Source: JBMOLK01 sp049325575
GTDB lineage: Bacteria; Bacillota; Clostridia; Acetivibrionales; Acetivibrionaceae
Assembly: GCA_049325575.1 (NCBI GenBank)
Contig: JBMOLK010000043.1
Span: 1 to 20,970, forward strand
Direction of reading: 5' to 3'
Length of the DNA: 20,970 nt
In this document: piece after piece, positions 7,596-15,615 of the stretch
Position numbering within the stretch: position 1 is the first letter of the stretch
Layout of the letters: the number at the start of each line of letters is the position of its first letter
The notes under the pieces: model-generated
What the model saw: only the letters and a program-made list of their open reading frames with translations
What the model was told of the DNA's origin: nothing
Database searches by the model: none
Made by a program: the position numbers and the translations under genes

Positions 7596-10500
7596 TTAAC
7601 AGCTTAACGACTTTTTAAATGTTTCAAACTCACGTCCAATCTGCATAGCGTATTTTACAGCTTCATGCAGGTTTCCTCGCCTTGCAGCAAGTTCTATCTT
7701 AAATGCTTGGCTTTTTAACTCTTCTGCATCAATTTGATTGGCAAGATTTTTCACACTATGTGCTATCTCTTCAATACAGCGCAAATTGTTACTGACTATG
7801 ACTTTACCAAGTTCCTCAATGCATTCACCTATCCTATTGATTATGGGAAGCATTTCCTCATTTGGCCTTGCTTCTACCTTATCAATTAATATAATTTCTC
7901 CATTTTCATCAATTTGGGCTCGTTCAATAAAATCAGCCTCTGGCTGTCCAATAAATTCCGATACCCTATCTATGGTGCAGAGCAGCTCCTCTATAAGAAT
8001 TGGCTTAGATACATATTCATCCATTCCCAGCCCCAGAAATCTTTCTCTATCTCCCTGCAAGGCATAAGCAGTAAGAGCAATGATTGGAGTATGCCGTTTA
8101 GCTCCCTCTATTTCTCTTATATGTTTGGCTGCTTCAATGCCATCCATCTCCAGCATTTGAATATCCATAAGAATTATATCATACTTCTTTGAATTATAAA
8201 GTCTCAGAGCCTCTATGCCATTATCGGCCAGATCAACCTGATATCCTCTTTCCTTTAGCATACGGGTAACTACAGTCCGGTTTACTTTATCATCCTCTGC
8301 AAGTAAAATGTCCATAGGCTTAGTCAATTTGTTAACTGGATATGTTTGTTCAGGCATCCTGACAGGCTTCGTACATCTCTTAAACTTAATGGTAAAGTAG
8401 AAAGTACTACCCTTCCCCTTTTCACTCTCAAGCCATATCCTTCCTCCCATCATTTCAACAAGCTGTTTGCAAATTACAAGCCCAAGTCCGGTACCGCCAA
8501 ATTTTCTGGTGATAGAACCGTCCAACTGGTTAAAAGGTTTAAACAGCTTTGCCATATCCTCATTTGATATGCCCATACCGGTATCAGATACTGTAAATCT
8601 TAGCTCTATAAAATCTTCTGTAACCTCATTATTCTTTACAGATAGCAATATCTCGCCCTTACTTGTGAATTTAACAGCGTTGCTTATAAGGTTGTTTAGA
8701 ACCTGCCTAAGCCTGTTGGGGTCTCCCGATAGAAATTCGGGTATGTCTGTTGAGAAGGAATAATTAAGTTCCAGCCCTAAACTACTGGCATTGGGAGCAT
8801 GAGTTTTTAATGTTTCCTCTATAAGGGCTTTTATATTAAAACCCATATCCTCAATTACCAATCTACCTGCTTCCATCTTTGAAAAGTCCAGTATATCATT
8901 AATAATCCTTAGAAGGGAATTGGCGCAAGATTTTGCTGTATTAAGGTTTTCTCTCTGCTCGTTATCCAGATTTGTAAACAGGGTAAGATCAATCATACCT
9001 ACCACACCGTTTATAGGTGTCCTGATTTCATGGCTCATGTTGGCTAAAAACTCACTTTTTGCGCGATTAGCCGCTTCAGCAGCTTCTTTGGCTCTTTTCA
9101 TTACTTCTTTAGCATTTCTCTCTTCTGTGATATCTGTAAGAATAACCGCAAAGTATCCTTTCTCCGGACTGTACGCATATATGGAACACCATCTGTCTTT
9201 ATCCCTTAAACGATATTCACTAATTTTCAAGCTTTCCCCGGAGAACGAAATCTTTGATAATTCCCCAAGGTATTTTTGAATCATATTCTTAAATTCAGGA
9301 AACATTTCCAATACATACTTTCCTATAATGTTCTCCCTTTTTAATCCTACCAACTTCTCAAAAGCGTCATTTATTTCAACGTAAACGCAGTCTATAGGTA
9401 TGCCATCTTTATCCGTAACTGTTTTAAAATACGCAAAACCGTTATTCATGTTCATAATCAGGTTTTGATATTTTGCTCTGCTTGTGCGCAGTTCAATATT
9501 TGATTTTACTCTTTCGGTGGCATCAAAAAACATTGTGGCAAAATACCCCTTCTTGGGACTATAAATTGATATTGTTAACCATTTATTATATACTGGAGAA
9601 TACCATTCTTCAATCATAAACGATTCTCCGTTTAAGGCAGCCCGACAGCACATATTAAAACAATCAGGGTTTAGCCTTGTTCCGTATATTTCTTTAGCTC
9701 TTTTTCCAACCAAGTCCTCTTTTTTTATGTCTATAATTCTCTCCACAGCATCATTCACTTCAAGTATCATATAGTCTTCAGGTTCTCCACTATTATCAAA
9801 CAGTATTTCATTATAGGTAAAGCCGTTTAACATATTGGCAAAAAGAGAGTGATATTTGGCCTGACTTTCTATGATTATACTTTTAGCCGTCTTTTGTTCC
9901 GTTATATCCCTGACAATTGATAGGATAATGTCTTTTTCATTCCATTTAAATATATGGGTATTAACCTCAACCGGTATTATCCTTCGGTCTTTTGAAATTA
10001 TATTGAGTTCAAACCTGCAGTGCCTGTTTTTTAATATATTTTTGGTAATTTGCGGTACTTGTGAAAGCGTATCCTCTGCGAAAAAATCCATCGGTTTAGC
10101 CCCAAGTAATTCCTCCTTTGAGTATCCAAAAATTTCACATGCAATATCATTGACTTCAATAAATTTATCATCCATAACATTACTACTCAATTCCTGTACA
10201 AAGAAAGCATCCATGGCATTATTAAATATATTTCTATACTTTTCTTCGCTTATCTGTAATGCCTTTTCAGTAAGCTTACGGTCTGTAATATCAAAAACAG
10301 TGCCAATATATCCTAAAAAATAATTATCATTATCATAATATGGAGTTCCTATACTTAAACACCAGCGATATTCTCCATCAAACCTTCGCATCCTGTGTTC
10401 CATTTCATATGGCACTCTCATTTCAAATGAGACGGAGTATACCTTTGAACACCACTCTAAGTCCTCCGGGTGTAATGCCTTTAACCATCCAAAGCCCATT

Positions 10501-11063
10501 ACTTCTTCAAATATCATGCCTGTAAAATCAAGCCACGCTTTGTTAACATAACTGGTATTCTTGTCAGAACCTGTTTTCCAAATAGGAATTGGAAAACTAT
10601 CTATTATTCTTATATATGATTGTTTTGAGTTTACCTCAGGTAATTCTTTTGGTTTACTGCCAGTCGTGCTTTTCAATACAACAACTACATTTACTCTATC
10701 TTTTAATTTAATTAGGTTAATACTCATGAGAAACCATAATTGGACTCCCTTACTTATGAACACCTTCCTGGGTTCAAGCTTTACAGATGTTTCTCCTTCT
10801 TCAAATGTGGCCACTGAAGCTTCTATAGCATTAGCTACAAGGTTTTTTAAGGGCATGTCTGTTTCATCACAAAACATTGAAAAAATAGTCTCAAAATCCA
10901 TTCCTATGACTTCACTTAAATTCCATCCCGTTAGATTCTGGCAGGATAAATTCATAAATTCTATCTTTCCTCTACAATCGGTAATAATGACACTATCTTC
11001 TATTAAGTTTAAAGCAGCTTCCATAGATTCCTTTACCGCTAATAGTGTTTGAAGATTAGACAT
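7596..11063 (-). CDS. soluble hybrid sensor histidine kinase (5 PAS, HisKA, HATPase, REC, Hpt)
   Basis: A 1155-residue protein, ATG start with GGAGGA ribosome site. No signal peptide or transmembrane segment is seen, so it should sense cytoplasmic signals. PAS-type domains lie at about 12-132, 148-262, 272-390, 400-516 and 528-646, with typical SEEKYRNIF and DITE ends. A coiled coil leads to HisKA with phospho-His H678 (ANMSHEIRTP). The ATPase follows with N box (NNLISNAVKFTS), DTGMGIS and GGTGLGL. A receiver at about 915-1035 has D967 in MDIQMLEMDG, where the usual Pro four residues after Asp is Leu. The C-terminal Hpt domain has H1102 (AHSVKNLA). All phosphorelay residues are present, so it should be a working His-Asp-His relay feeding the response regulator 12 bases downstream. 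The third to fifth PAS domains resemble one another and may have arisen by duplication. Signals are unknown. Confidence 0.93.
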   Translation of the reverse strand: MSNLQTLLAVKESMEAALNLIEDSVIITDCRGKIEFMNLSCQNLTGWNLSEVIGMDFETIFSMFCDETDMPLKNLVANAIEASVATFEEGETSVKLEPRKVFISKGVQLWFLMSINLIKLKDRVNVVVVLKSTTGSKPKELPEVNSKQSYIRIIDSFPIPIWKTGSDKNTSYVNKAWLDFTGMIFEEVMGFGWLKALHPEDLEWCSKVYSVSFEMRVPYEMEHRMRRFDGEYRWCLSIGTPYYDNDNYFLGYIGTVFDITDRKLTEKALQISEEKYRNIFNNAMDAFFVQELSSNVMDDKFIEVNDIACEIFGYSKEELLGAKPMDFFAEDTLSQVPQITKNILKNRHCRFELNIISKDRRIIPVEVNTHIFKWNEKDIILSIVRDITEQKTAKSIIIESQAKYHSLFANMLNGFTYNEILFDNSGEPEDYMILEVNDAVERIIDIKKEDLVGKRAKEIYGTRLNPDCFNMCCRAALNGESFMIEEWYSPVYNKWLTISIYSPKKGYFATMFFDATERVKSNIELRTSRAKYQNLIMNMNNGFAYFKTVTDKDGIPIDCVYVEINDAFEKLVGLKRENIIGKYVLEMFPEFKNMIQKYLGELSKISFSGESLKISEYRLRDKDRWCSIYAYSPEKGYFAVILTDITEERNAKEVMKRAKEAAEAANRAKSEFLANMSHEIRTPINGVVGMIDLTLFTNLDNEQRENLNTAKSCANSLLRIINDILDFSKMEAGRLVIEDMGFNIKALIEETLKTHAPNASSLGLELNYSFSTDIPEFLSGDPNRLRQVLNNLISNAVKFTSKGEILLSVKNNEVTEDFIELRFTVSDTGMGISNEDMAKLFKPFNQLDGSITRKFGGTGLGLVICKQLVEMMGGRIWLESEKGKGSTFYFTIKFKRCTKPVRMPEQTYPVNKLTKPMDILLAEDDKVNRTVVTRMLKERGYQVDLADNGIEALRLYNSKKYDIILMDIQMLEMDGIEAAKHIREIEGAKRHTPIIALTAYALQGDRERFLGLGMDEYVSKPILIEELLCTIDRVSEFIGQPEADFIERAQIDENGEIILIDKVEARPNEEMLPIINRIGECIEELGKVIVSNNLRCIEEIAHSVKNLANQIDAEELKSQAFKIELAARRGNLHEAVKYAMQIGREFETFKKSLSC

Positions 11064-11135
11064 TTTATCCTCCAGACTCTAATTATATTGATAAAAGCAC
11101 TGATACCTTGTGATATGTTTATTTACATGCGTTTA

Positions 11136-11159
11136 GGAGAGAGCCCTATGGCTCCCTCC
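11136..11159 (-). promoter_or_regulatory. stable 10-bp hairpin with 4-base loop between mcp and kinase genes
   Basis: On the minus-strand transcript GGAGGGAGCC pairs with GGCTCTCTCC around an ATAG loop, ten pairs with one G-U. A short U-A stem flanks it (TTTA and TAAA). No T-run follows on either strand, so it is not a standard terminator. It lies in the 179-base gap between the mcp stop and the kinase start and could be a processing or stability element, an attenuator arm, or an operator. Confidence 0.45.
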
Positions 11160-11242
11160 ATAAACCAGTCTACTAAGTTCATATTCTGTTTTTTATGAAA
11201 GTTTTCCTTCTTGGTTTTAGGAGAATTATAAACTACAGATAA

Positions 11243-12943
11243 TCAATATTTACCAAAATCCTTGTCACTCAATGTAATTTTCTTGGGACCTATTGTTACC
11301 GCATCTGTATTGGCTTCATTGGTCGGGTTAGTATTAACTTTTTTCTTTTCTGACATATTCTCAATCATTTTCAAGACGTCAGGACTAATATCTTCCATAC
11401 CTCGATAAGAAGATGCCGAACGGTAATTTTTTCTAAGCTTGAATCTTGAAACCTGATCCTTCAGGATCTGTGCCTGGCTTGCCAGCTCTTCACTTGCAGC
11501 TGCACTTTCCTCTGAAGTAGCAGAGTTGGTCTGTACAACCTGTGATACCTGCATAACTCCCTGGTTTACCTGGGCAATTCCTGTAGCTTGTTCATTGGAG
11601 GCTACAGCAATATCGTTTACCAGGTTGGATACCTTTGCAATACCCTCAACTATCTTGTTAAGAGCCTCTGCGGTTTCATTAGCTATTCTTGTACCATCTT
11701 CAACCTTCTTAATAGAGCCTTCTATCATAGCTGTAGTTTCTTTGGCTGCATTGGCAGATCTTGCTGCAAGGTTTCTTACTTCTTCCGCCACTACCGCAAA
11801 GCCTTTGCCGTGCTGACCGGCCCTTGCCGCCTCAACTGCTGCATTAAGAGCAAGAATATTTGTCTGGAATGCGATCTCATCAATAACCTTAATTATTTTG
11901 GATATATTGGCAGAGGATTGATTAATTTCATCCATGGCCTTAAGCATCTGCTTCATCTGATTGTTACCCTGATTTGCATTGGTTTTTGCAGTTTCAGCAA
12001 TTGTATTTGCCTGATTAGCGTTGTCAGCGTTCTGTTTTGTCTGTGATGAGATCTCTTCAAGGGAAGCAGTAAGCTCTTCTATGGAGCTGGCCTGTTCGGT
12101 AGCTCCTTGAGAGAGCAACATACTGGAATCCGAAACTTGTCTTGAGCCTGAAGCAACCTGATCTGCAGATGAATTAATATTACTCATTACCTCATTTAAA
12201 TTATTTGTCATCTCGTCAAATGCTTTTGCTAGTTTACCAATTTCATCCTTACTGTTGATATCCAACTCAACATCCAGATCACCTTGTGCGATTTTTTCCG
12301 ATATTCTAACCAGTTTTATTACAGGTGTAGTGATTGAACGAGCCAGGATAAATCCTAAAACCAGTGCCAATATCACTGCCAAAGCTGTTGAAATAAAGAG
12401 TATTGCTATTATGCTGGCTTGTTTTTGCTGTACCTGCTTGGTGATATCCGCTATATTTTTTTCTCTTTGCTTTGCGAGATTGTCATTTGTATCTATCAAA
12501 AAATTGGTTTCCTGTGCTAAAGCTGTACCAGCCTCTATTGCCTTTTCAATATTTCCGTTTTTTGCATTGGTAAAGATGTTTTCACGGATATATTTTTCCC
12601 AGGCCATACTTCTATTGACAAGCTCTTTATCTTCTTCCAAACTGGACATTTCAAGAAGTTTCTTTTCTGTCTCTATACTCTCTTTAGTGGTTTCATCAAA
12701 CTGTGTCACATATTTTTCATCTCTATAAAGCAAATAAGCCCTCATATAGCCCGCTCTTTCGGCAATATTAAAAGCCAGCTTCTGATTAATCTGGAAGAAG
12801 GCAAACTCCACATTGGTCAACTGATTGACCTGCTTTTCCATGCTTTTTAACTGGTAATAGGATATCCCTGCAATAACAGCAAATATCAATACTATTAGGA
12901 TATACCCTGATAAAATCTTGGTCTGTAGTTTTTTAAAATTCAT
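11243..12943 (-). CDS. methyl-accepting chemotaxis protein, transmembrane
   Basis: A 566-residue chemoreceptor, ATG start with AAAGGAGG ribosome site. TM1 spans about 14-32. An extracellular four-helix-bundle-like domain occupies 33-175 and TM2 about 176-200, followed by HAMP (201-253, ending near DEIGKLAKAFDEMTNNL). The long coiled-coil signalling region has the conserved tip FQTNILALNAAVEAARAGQ (359-377) and GKGFAVVAEEVRNLA. The C-terminal tail of about 50 residues is polar and shows no CheR-tethering pentapeptide that I recognise. The next gene upstream in the transcript is cheW, separated by a 97-base inverted-repeat element. No cheA, cheR or cheB is in the window, so it must use a core array encoded elsewhere or signal to an alternative partner. 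The ligand is unknown. Confidence 0.93.
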   Translation of the reverse strand: MNFKKLQTKILSGYILIVLIFAVIAGISYYQLKSMEKQVNQLTNVEFAFFQINQKLAFNIAERAGYMRAYLLYRDEKYVTQFDETTKESIETEKKLLEMSSLEEDKELVNRSMAWEKYIRENIFTNAKNGNIEKAIEAGTALAQETNFLIDTNDNLAKQREKNIADITKQVQQKQASIIAILFISTALAVILALVLGFILARSITTPVIKLVRISEKIAQGDLDVELDINSKDEIGKLAKAFDEMTNNLNEVMSNINSSADQVASGSRQVSDSSMLLSQGATEQASSIEELTASLEEISSQTKQNADNANQANTIAETAKTNANQGNNQMKQMLKAMDEINQSSANISKIIKVIDEIAFQTNILALNAAVEAARAGQHGKGFAVVAEEVRNLAARSANAAKETTAMIEGSIKKVEDGTRIANETAEALNKIVEGIAKVSNLVNDIAVASNEQATGIAQVNQGVMQVSQVVQTNSATSEESAAASEELASQAQILKDQVSRFKLRKNYRSASSYRGMEDISPDVLKMIENMSEKKKVNTNPTNEANTDAVTIGPKKITLSDKDFGKY

Positions 12944-12964
12944 GTTAAGTACCTCCTTTAATTA

Positions 12965-13065
12965 TAGAGATCGAACTGTAAAAGTAGATAAACTTGATGA
13001 GCCAGCCATTTGTATCAAATTAGCGGAGCGAATTATATGTTTATCTTTACAGCTCGTTATCTCTA
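12965..13065 (-). repeat. structured inverted-repeat element, copy 1 (cheW-mcp junction)
   Basis: The core is 97 bases (12967-13063), flanked by TA on both sides. On the minus strand it starts GAGATAACGAGCTGTAAA and ends TTTACAGTTCGATCTC, so the ends form a long imperfect stem. GATAAAC then pairs with GTTTATC, and a central TTGAT/ATCAA hairpin sits inside. It matches the element at 17985-18090 over its whole length with a few small gaps. The TAG stop codon of cheW is the first bases of the element. It may be a small mobile (MITE-like) repeat with a TA target, or a conserved RNA or DNA structure between genes. Confidence 0.7.
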
Positions 13066-13557
13066 TTGAATTTTTTCAAGATTGGTCATTTCATCTCCTA
13101 AAAGCATGTTACAATCCAGGATAAGCTTAACATCATTTCCCACCTTACCAATACCTTTGATATACCTGTTACTAAACCCTTTATTAATATCAGGAGGAGG
13201 AATTATATCCTCGTCCAAAATAGCCAGTACTTCAGATACACTATCTACAATAAGACCTATTGATGTATCCTTTATATCGACTACTATTACACAGGTTCTT
13301 TCATTGTATTCCCGAAACTCCTTTTTAAACCTTAACCTCACATCCATAACAGGGATAATCTTACCCCTTAGGTTAATGATTCCTCGTATGTACTCTGGAA
13401 GCTCCGGGACTTCCGTTACCGGTTGTATGCCTATAATCTCTGTTACATTTTTTATTTCGATACCATAGTACTCACTGCCCAATACGAAAGTAAGAAACTT
13501 CCCTTTTTGAGTATCTTCTTCCTGTTCAATAAGCTCCTGCATTAATGCTTCAGTCAT
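13063..13557 (-). CDS. cheW: CheW-type chemotaxis coupling protein
   Basis: A 164-residue protein, ATG start with GGAGATG ribosome site. A CheW fold covers about 18-155: FLTFVLGSEYYGIEIKNVTE, then the characteristic LPEYIRGIINLRGKIIPVMD (54-73), then GLIVDSVSEVLAI. CheW links chemoreceptors to the CheA kinase at the membrane; the receptor gene lies directly downstream, so the pair is probably a matched accessory receptor and coupler. The short N-terminal extension (MTEALMQELIEQEEDTQ) is acidic. The stop codon lies inside a repeat element, so the last one or two residues may have been set by its insertion. Confidence 0.93.
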   Translation of the reverse strand: MTEALMQELIEQEEDTQKGKFLTFVLGSEYYGIEIKNVTEIIGIQPVTEVPELPEYIRGIINLRGKIIPVMDVRLRFKKEFREYNERTCVIVVDIKDTSIGLIVDSVSEVLAILDEDIIPPPDINKGFSNRYIKGIGKVGNDVKLILDCNMLLGDEMTNLEKIQ

Positions 13558-13722
13558 ATTTACATCTCCTTTCTTTTTGTTTAAGGGGTTGCAAAATATT
13601 CTCCAGCTTATTTTTTATGTAAACCAGGTGTTTATACTAAGTGTCCATGGATTGCAATATTTGATTTTTTACAGGGGTATAGCTTAAGATAATCTTTTTG
13701 ATGAGCATAATTATAGACGGTT

Positions 13723-14313
13723 TTATTTAATTCCAAAGGCATCCAACACCATTTGAAGGGTAGAGAATGTATATTCCTTTAAAGAAAAGCTGTATTGGTT
13801 TAGTCTCCACTTAAGGCATATTAACCTTATTGAACCCAAAATAATATCAGCTAACTTTTCTGTATCTGTATCAGGATGAAATTGATCCGCTTTTTTGGCT
13901 GCCTCAACAAGTTCTCTCAAGAAACTTGTTCTTTTAAAGAAAATACCTTTAATCTTATCTCCCAACTCCGGGTCACATGCCATAATATCATACGCCAAAG
14001 TAATAGCCGTGATGGAAGGATAGTTTTCATAATATTCAATATAAGCTTTAACATAAAATTTGAGGGCCTCTAAAGGATTTTCCATCCTTTCCCTGGAGGA
14101 TGCAAAGATATCGGAATCGTATTGGGAATAATGGTCTAATACAGCAAGCAAAAGATCATTTTTTGTTTTATAGTGTTTAAAGATTGTAGCCTCTGATATG
14201 CAAAGTCTTTTTGCAATCTCTTTAGTGGATACATTCTGTATACCAAACTCATTTATAACATCAATTGCAGTAAATATAATAGTTTCTTTTCTGTGTAGAG
14301 CTTGACTCTCCAT
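13723..14313 (-). CDS. TetR-family transcriptional repressor
   Basis: A 196-residue protein, ATG start with GGAGGAAAT ribosome site. Residues 10-56 are the TetR DNA-binding domain (TIIFTAIDVINEFGIQNVST, then EIAKRLCISEATIFKHYKTK, then NDLLLAVL). The remainder is a variable all-helical ligand and dimer domain with no family-specific feature I recognise. A consensus promoter and a 24-bp palindrome lie just upstream, indicating tight self-repression. The inducer is unknown. The downstream cheW starts 165 bases after its stop; whether they share a transcript is unclear. The small plus-strand genes at 14541-14965 are the only divergent candidates for control. Confidence 0.92.
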   Translation of the reverse strand: MESQALHRKETIIFTAIDVINEFGIQNVSTKEIAKRLCISEATIFKHYKTKNDLLLAVLDHYSQYDSDIFASSRERMENPLEALKFYVKAYIEYYENYPSITAITLAYDIMACDPELGDKIKGIFFKRTSFLRELVEAAKKADQFHPDTDTEKLADIILGSIRLICLKWRLNQYSFSLKEYTFSTLQMVLDAFGIK

Positions 14314-14325
14314 ATATTTCCTCCT

Positions 14326-14349
14326 CGGTGAGTAACTATTTACTCACCG
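14326..14349. promoter_or_regulatory. perfect palindromic operator upstream of tetR-type gene
   Basis: CGGTGAGTAA (14326-14335) and TTACTCACCG (14340-14349) are perfect inverted repeats of 10 bp around CTAT. The site lies between the promoter at 14359-14387 and the start codon at 14313, covering the expected transcription start. Size, symmetry and place are as expected for a TetR dimer site. Confidence 0.85.
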
Positions 14350-14358
14350 TATAAGTTA

Positions 14359-14387
14359 ATTATATATGGTAAACTTTACTTTGTCAA
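14359..14387 (-). promoter_or_regulatory. consensus sigma-A promoter of the TetR-family gene
   Basis: On the minus strand TTGACA (14387-14382) and TATAAT (14364-14359) are separated by exactly 17 bp, a perfect match to the vegetative consensus. Transcription would begin near 14352, at the edge of the palindromic operator, so bound repressor should block it. Confidence 0.88.
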
Positions 14388-14540
14388 TTCCTATCTTTTT
14401 TTGGCTCTAATTGTCGAATTCAACTAAATATCCCGTTACTCCTTTAAAAAGTGAAAGTACATAAAACATCTTATTACGTTTAAACGAGTTAACTTTTGTC
14501 AATAATTTAAGGGAATTATAGTTTGAAAGAGGGTGATACT

Positions 14541-14696
14541 TTGGCAGGGATTTTTGACACTATTAAAGGAATACTTACATACAAGCCTAAAGAAACCAGA
14601 ACATTTGAACTTTTAGAGAGCAGTTCTGAAGGGGTTGAACGTGAAAATACCCCTGAGGCAGCCAATATAAAAATAGATGGTACCAACGAGGTTTAA
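14541..14696 (+). CDS. small ORF of 51 residues, possibly the 5' part of a frameshifted gene
   Basis: A TTG start with an AGAGGGTG site 5 bases upstream gives MAGIFDTIKGILTYKPKETR and a mostly polar, acidic remainder ending IDGTNEV. I do not recognise the family. The reading frame one base later continues as a coherent 40-codon ORF (14677-14799), suggesting that one gene has been broken by an indel near 14688-14694. It may equally be a real short gene. It is divergent from the TetR-family gene and lies about 190 bases from its operator. Confidence 0.35.
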   Translation: MAGIFDTIKGILTYKPKETRTFELLESSSEGVERENTPEAANIKIDGTNEV

Positions 14697-14799
14697 AGAT
14701 GCAAAGGTTAATACTCAGGTTGACTTTACAATAAGGCGCACAGGTACCATGCTAAAGAGCTCGGAAATGTTTTCAACAGAAGGAAAAAAGGGAGAGTAA
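14677..14799 (+). pseudogene. probable 3' fragment of the small gene at 14541, in the +1 frame
   Basis: From ATG at 14677 the frame reads 40 codons, including FKDAKVNTQVDFTIRRTG and ending STEGKKGE. It overlaps the previous ORF by 20 bases, and the ATG has no ribosome site, so it more likely continues that ORF after a frameshift than starts independently. Joined, the two would give about 86 residues. The family is not recognised. Confidence 0.3.
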
Positions 14800-14806
14800 A
14801 ATAGGT

Positions 14807-14965
14807 ATGAAATACATTATTATAATTTTAACACTAGTTCCTTCCTATTACTTATTTAGCTTTGCTAGATATACATGGAAAGATAATAAAACTTCCAGCA
14901 TAGGGTCAATAGTCTTAGCAATCGTGTCAGTTGTGTTCCCTGCTTTAGCTCTTATTGCCAGATGA
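14807..14965 (+). CDS. small two-helix membrane protein (52 residues), unknown function
   Basis: ATG start with GGGAG about 13 bases upstream, rather far but usable, or translation could be coupled to the preceding frame ending at 14799. The product has two hydrophobic segments, about 3-20 (IIIILTLVPSYYLF) and 32-51 (IGSIVLAIVSVVFPALALIA), joined by a short positive loop, so it is probably a membrane protein. The stop is followed by a strong terminator 6 bases later, which supports a real transcribed gene. No family is recognised. Confidence 0.5.
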   Translation: MKYIIIILTLVPSYYLFSFARYTWKDNKTSSIGSIVLAIVSVVFPALALIAR

Positions 14966-14971
14966 TAAAGC

Positions 14972-15007
14972 GAAAAAGCTGAAAACATTAAAACTTTCAG
15001 CTTTTTC
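14972..15007. terminator. bidirectional intrinsic terminator
   Basis: GAAAAAGCTGAAA (14972-14984) pairs perfectly with TTTCAGCTTTTTC (14995-15007), 13 bp with a 10-base loop. Both strands carry a CTTTTTC tract at the 3' side. It separates the small plus-strand gene from the converging end of the spoVA-type operon. Confidence 0.85.
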
Positions 15008-15014
15008 AAGGAGA

Positions 15015-15230
15015 TTACTGCTGTTTGAACTGCGGCTCCTGCTGATTGATATAGTCTTGTCTTCCCTTTAATGTATTAAGGGCACCGTCAAGAGTGTCGG
15101 CTAACTGCTGAAATGTCTGTTTTGCCTGCTGATCCTGTGTTTCCAGTGCAAAAGTCTTCATGCTGGCAGCTGCACTTTGAATAGTTGCAATTGCCTGCTG
15201 CATTTGAGTTCCAACTGTCATAATTTTCAC
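15015..15230 (-). CDS. DUF1657 small protein, last gene of the spoVA-type operon
   Basis: A 71-residue protein, ATG start with GGGAGGTG ribosome site. It starts MKIMTVGTQMQQAIATIQSA and contains SMKTFALETQDQQAKQTFQQ, then LADTLDGALNTLKGRQDYI, ending QEPQFKQQ, which fits the DUF1657 family of short amphipathic helical proteins found with SpoVA proteins in spore formers. Its ending and core match the first gene of the operon (18088-18300) and the C-terminus of the DUF421 protein at 17110-17970. The role is not established; association with the spore inner membrane is inferred from context. Transcription ends at the terminator 8 bases downstream. Confidence 0.88.
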   Translation of the reverse strand: MKIMTVGTQMQQAIATIQSAAASMKTFALETQDQQAKQTFQQLADTLDGALNTLKGRQDYINQQEPQFKQQ

Positions 15231-15246
15231 CTCCCTTCAATAAAAC

Positions 15247-15600
15247 CTATCCTTTCGGCCTAAATACCAGGGCAGCCAGGAAACCAAATATTATTGCTGC
15301 TGATATACCTGCGCTGGTAATCTCGAATATGCCTGTCAGTACTCCGATGATTCCCGTTTGTTCTGCTTCCTGCAAGGCACCTTTTACCAATTGGTTTCCA
15401 AAACTGCTTATAGGTACGGTTGCCCCTGCTCCTGCAAATTTCACCAAGGGATCATATAATCCAAGTCCTCCTAAAACCGAACCTGTCACAACCAGAGCGC
15501 TCATTGTATGAGCAGGGGTCAGCTTTGCCCAGTCCATTAAGAGCTGTCCTATAACGCATATGGCTCCGCCTATAATAAATGCCCAAATAAACTTTTCCAA
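15247..15600 (-). CDS. spoVAE: stage V sporulation protein AE (SpoVAEb type)
   Basis: A 117-residue integral membrane protein. The start is TTG at 15600-15598, with AAGGAGATG upstream; no better ATG exists in this frame. Hydrophobic segments lie at about 4-22, 34-50 and 90-112, with family signatures GGAICVIGQLLMDWAKLTPA, GGLGLYDPLVKFAGAGATVP and SSFGNQLVKGALQEA. SpoVAE is part of the SpoVA complex that takes dipicolinate-calcium into the forespore and releases it on germination. It resembles SpoVAC in the GQ..., YD and GAG...VPI...F.N patterns, as is usual for these related subunits. It follows spoVAD by 15 bases. Confidence 0.95.
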   Translation of the reverse strand: MEKFIWAFIIGGAICVIGQLLMDWAKLTPAHTMSALVVTGSVLGGLGLYDPLVKFAGAGATVPISSFGNQLVKGALQEAEQTGIIGVLTGIFEITSAGISAAIIFGFLAALVFRPKG

Positions 15601-15615
15601 TCTTACATCTCCTTT

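Noticed and set aside
8346..11052. Several plus-strand ORFs of 60-163 codons inside the hybrid kinase gene
   Set aside because: They are antisense shadows of a well-defined 1155-residue kinase, with no ribosome sites or family motifs.
12944..13062. Possible cyclic-di-GMP or other known riboswitch before mcp
   Set aside because: The sequence lacks the conserved cores of riboswitches I know, and it is a repeat that also occurs before a sporulation gene, so a generic element fits better.
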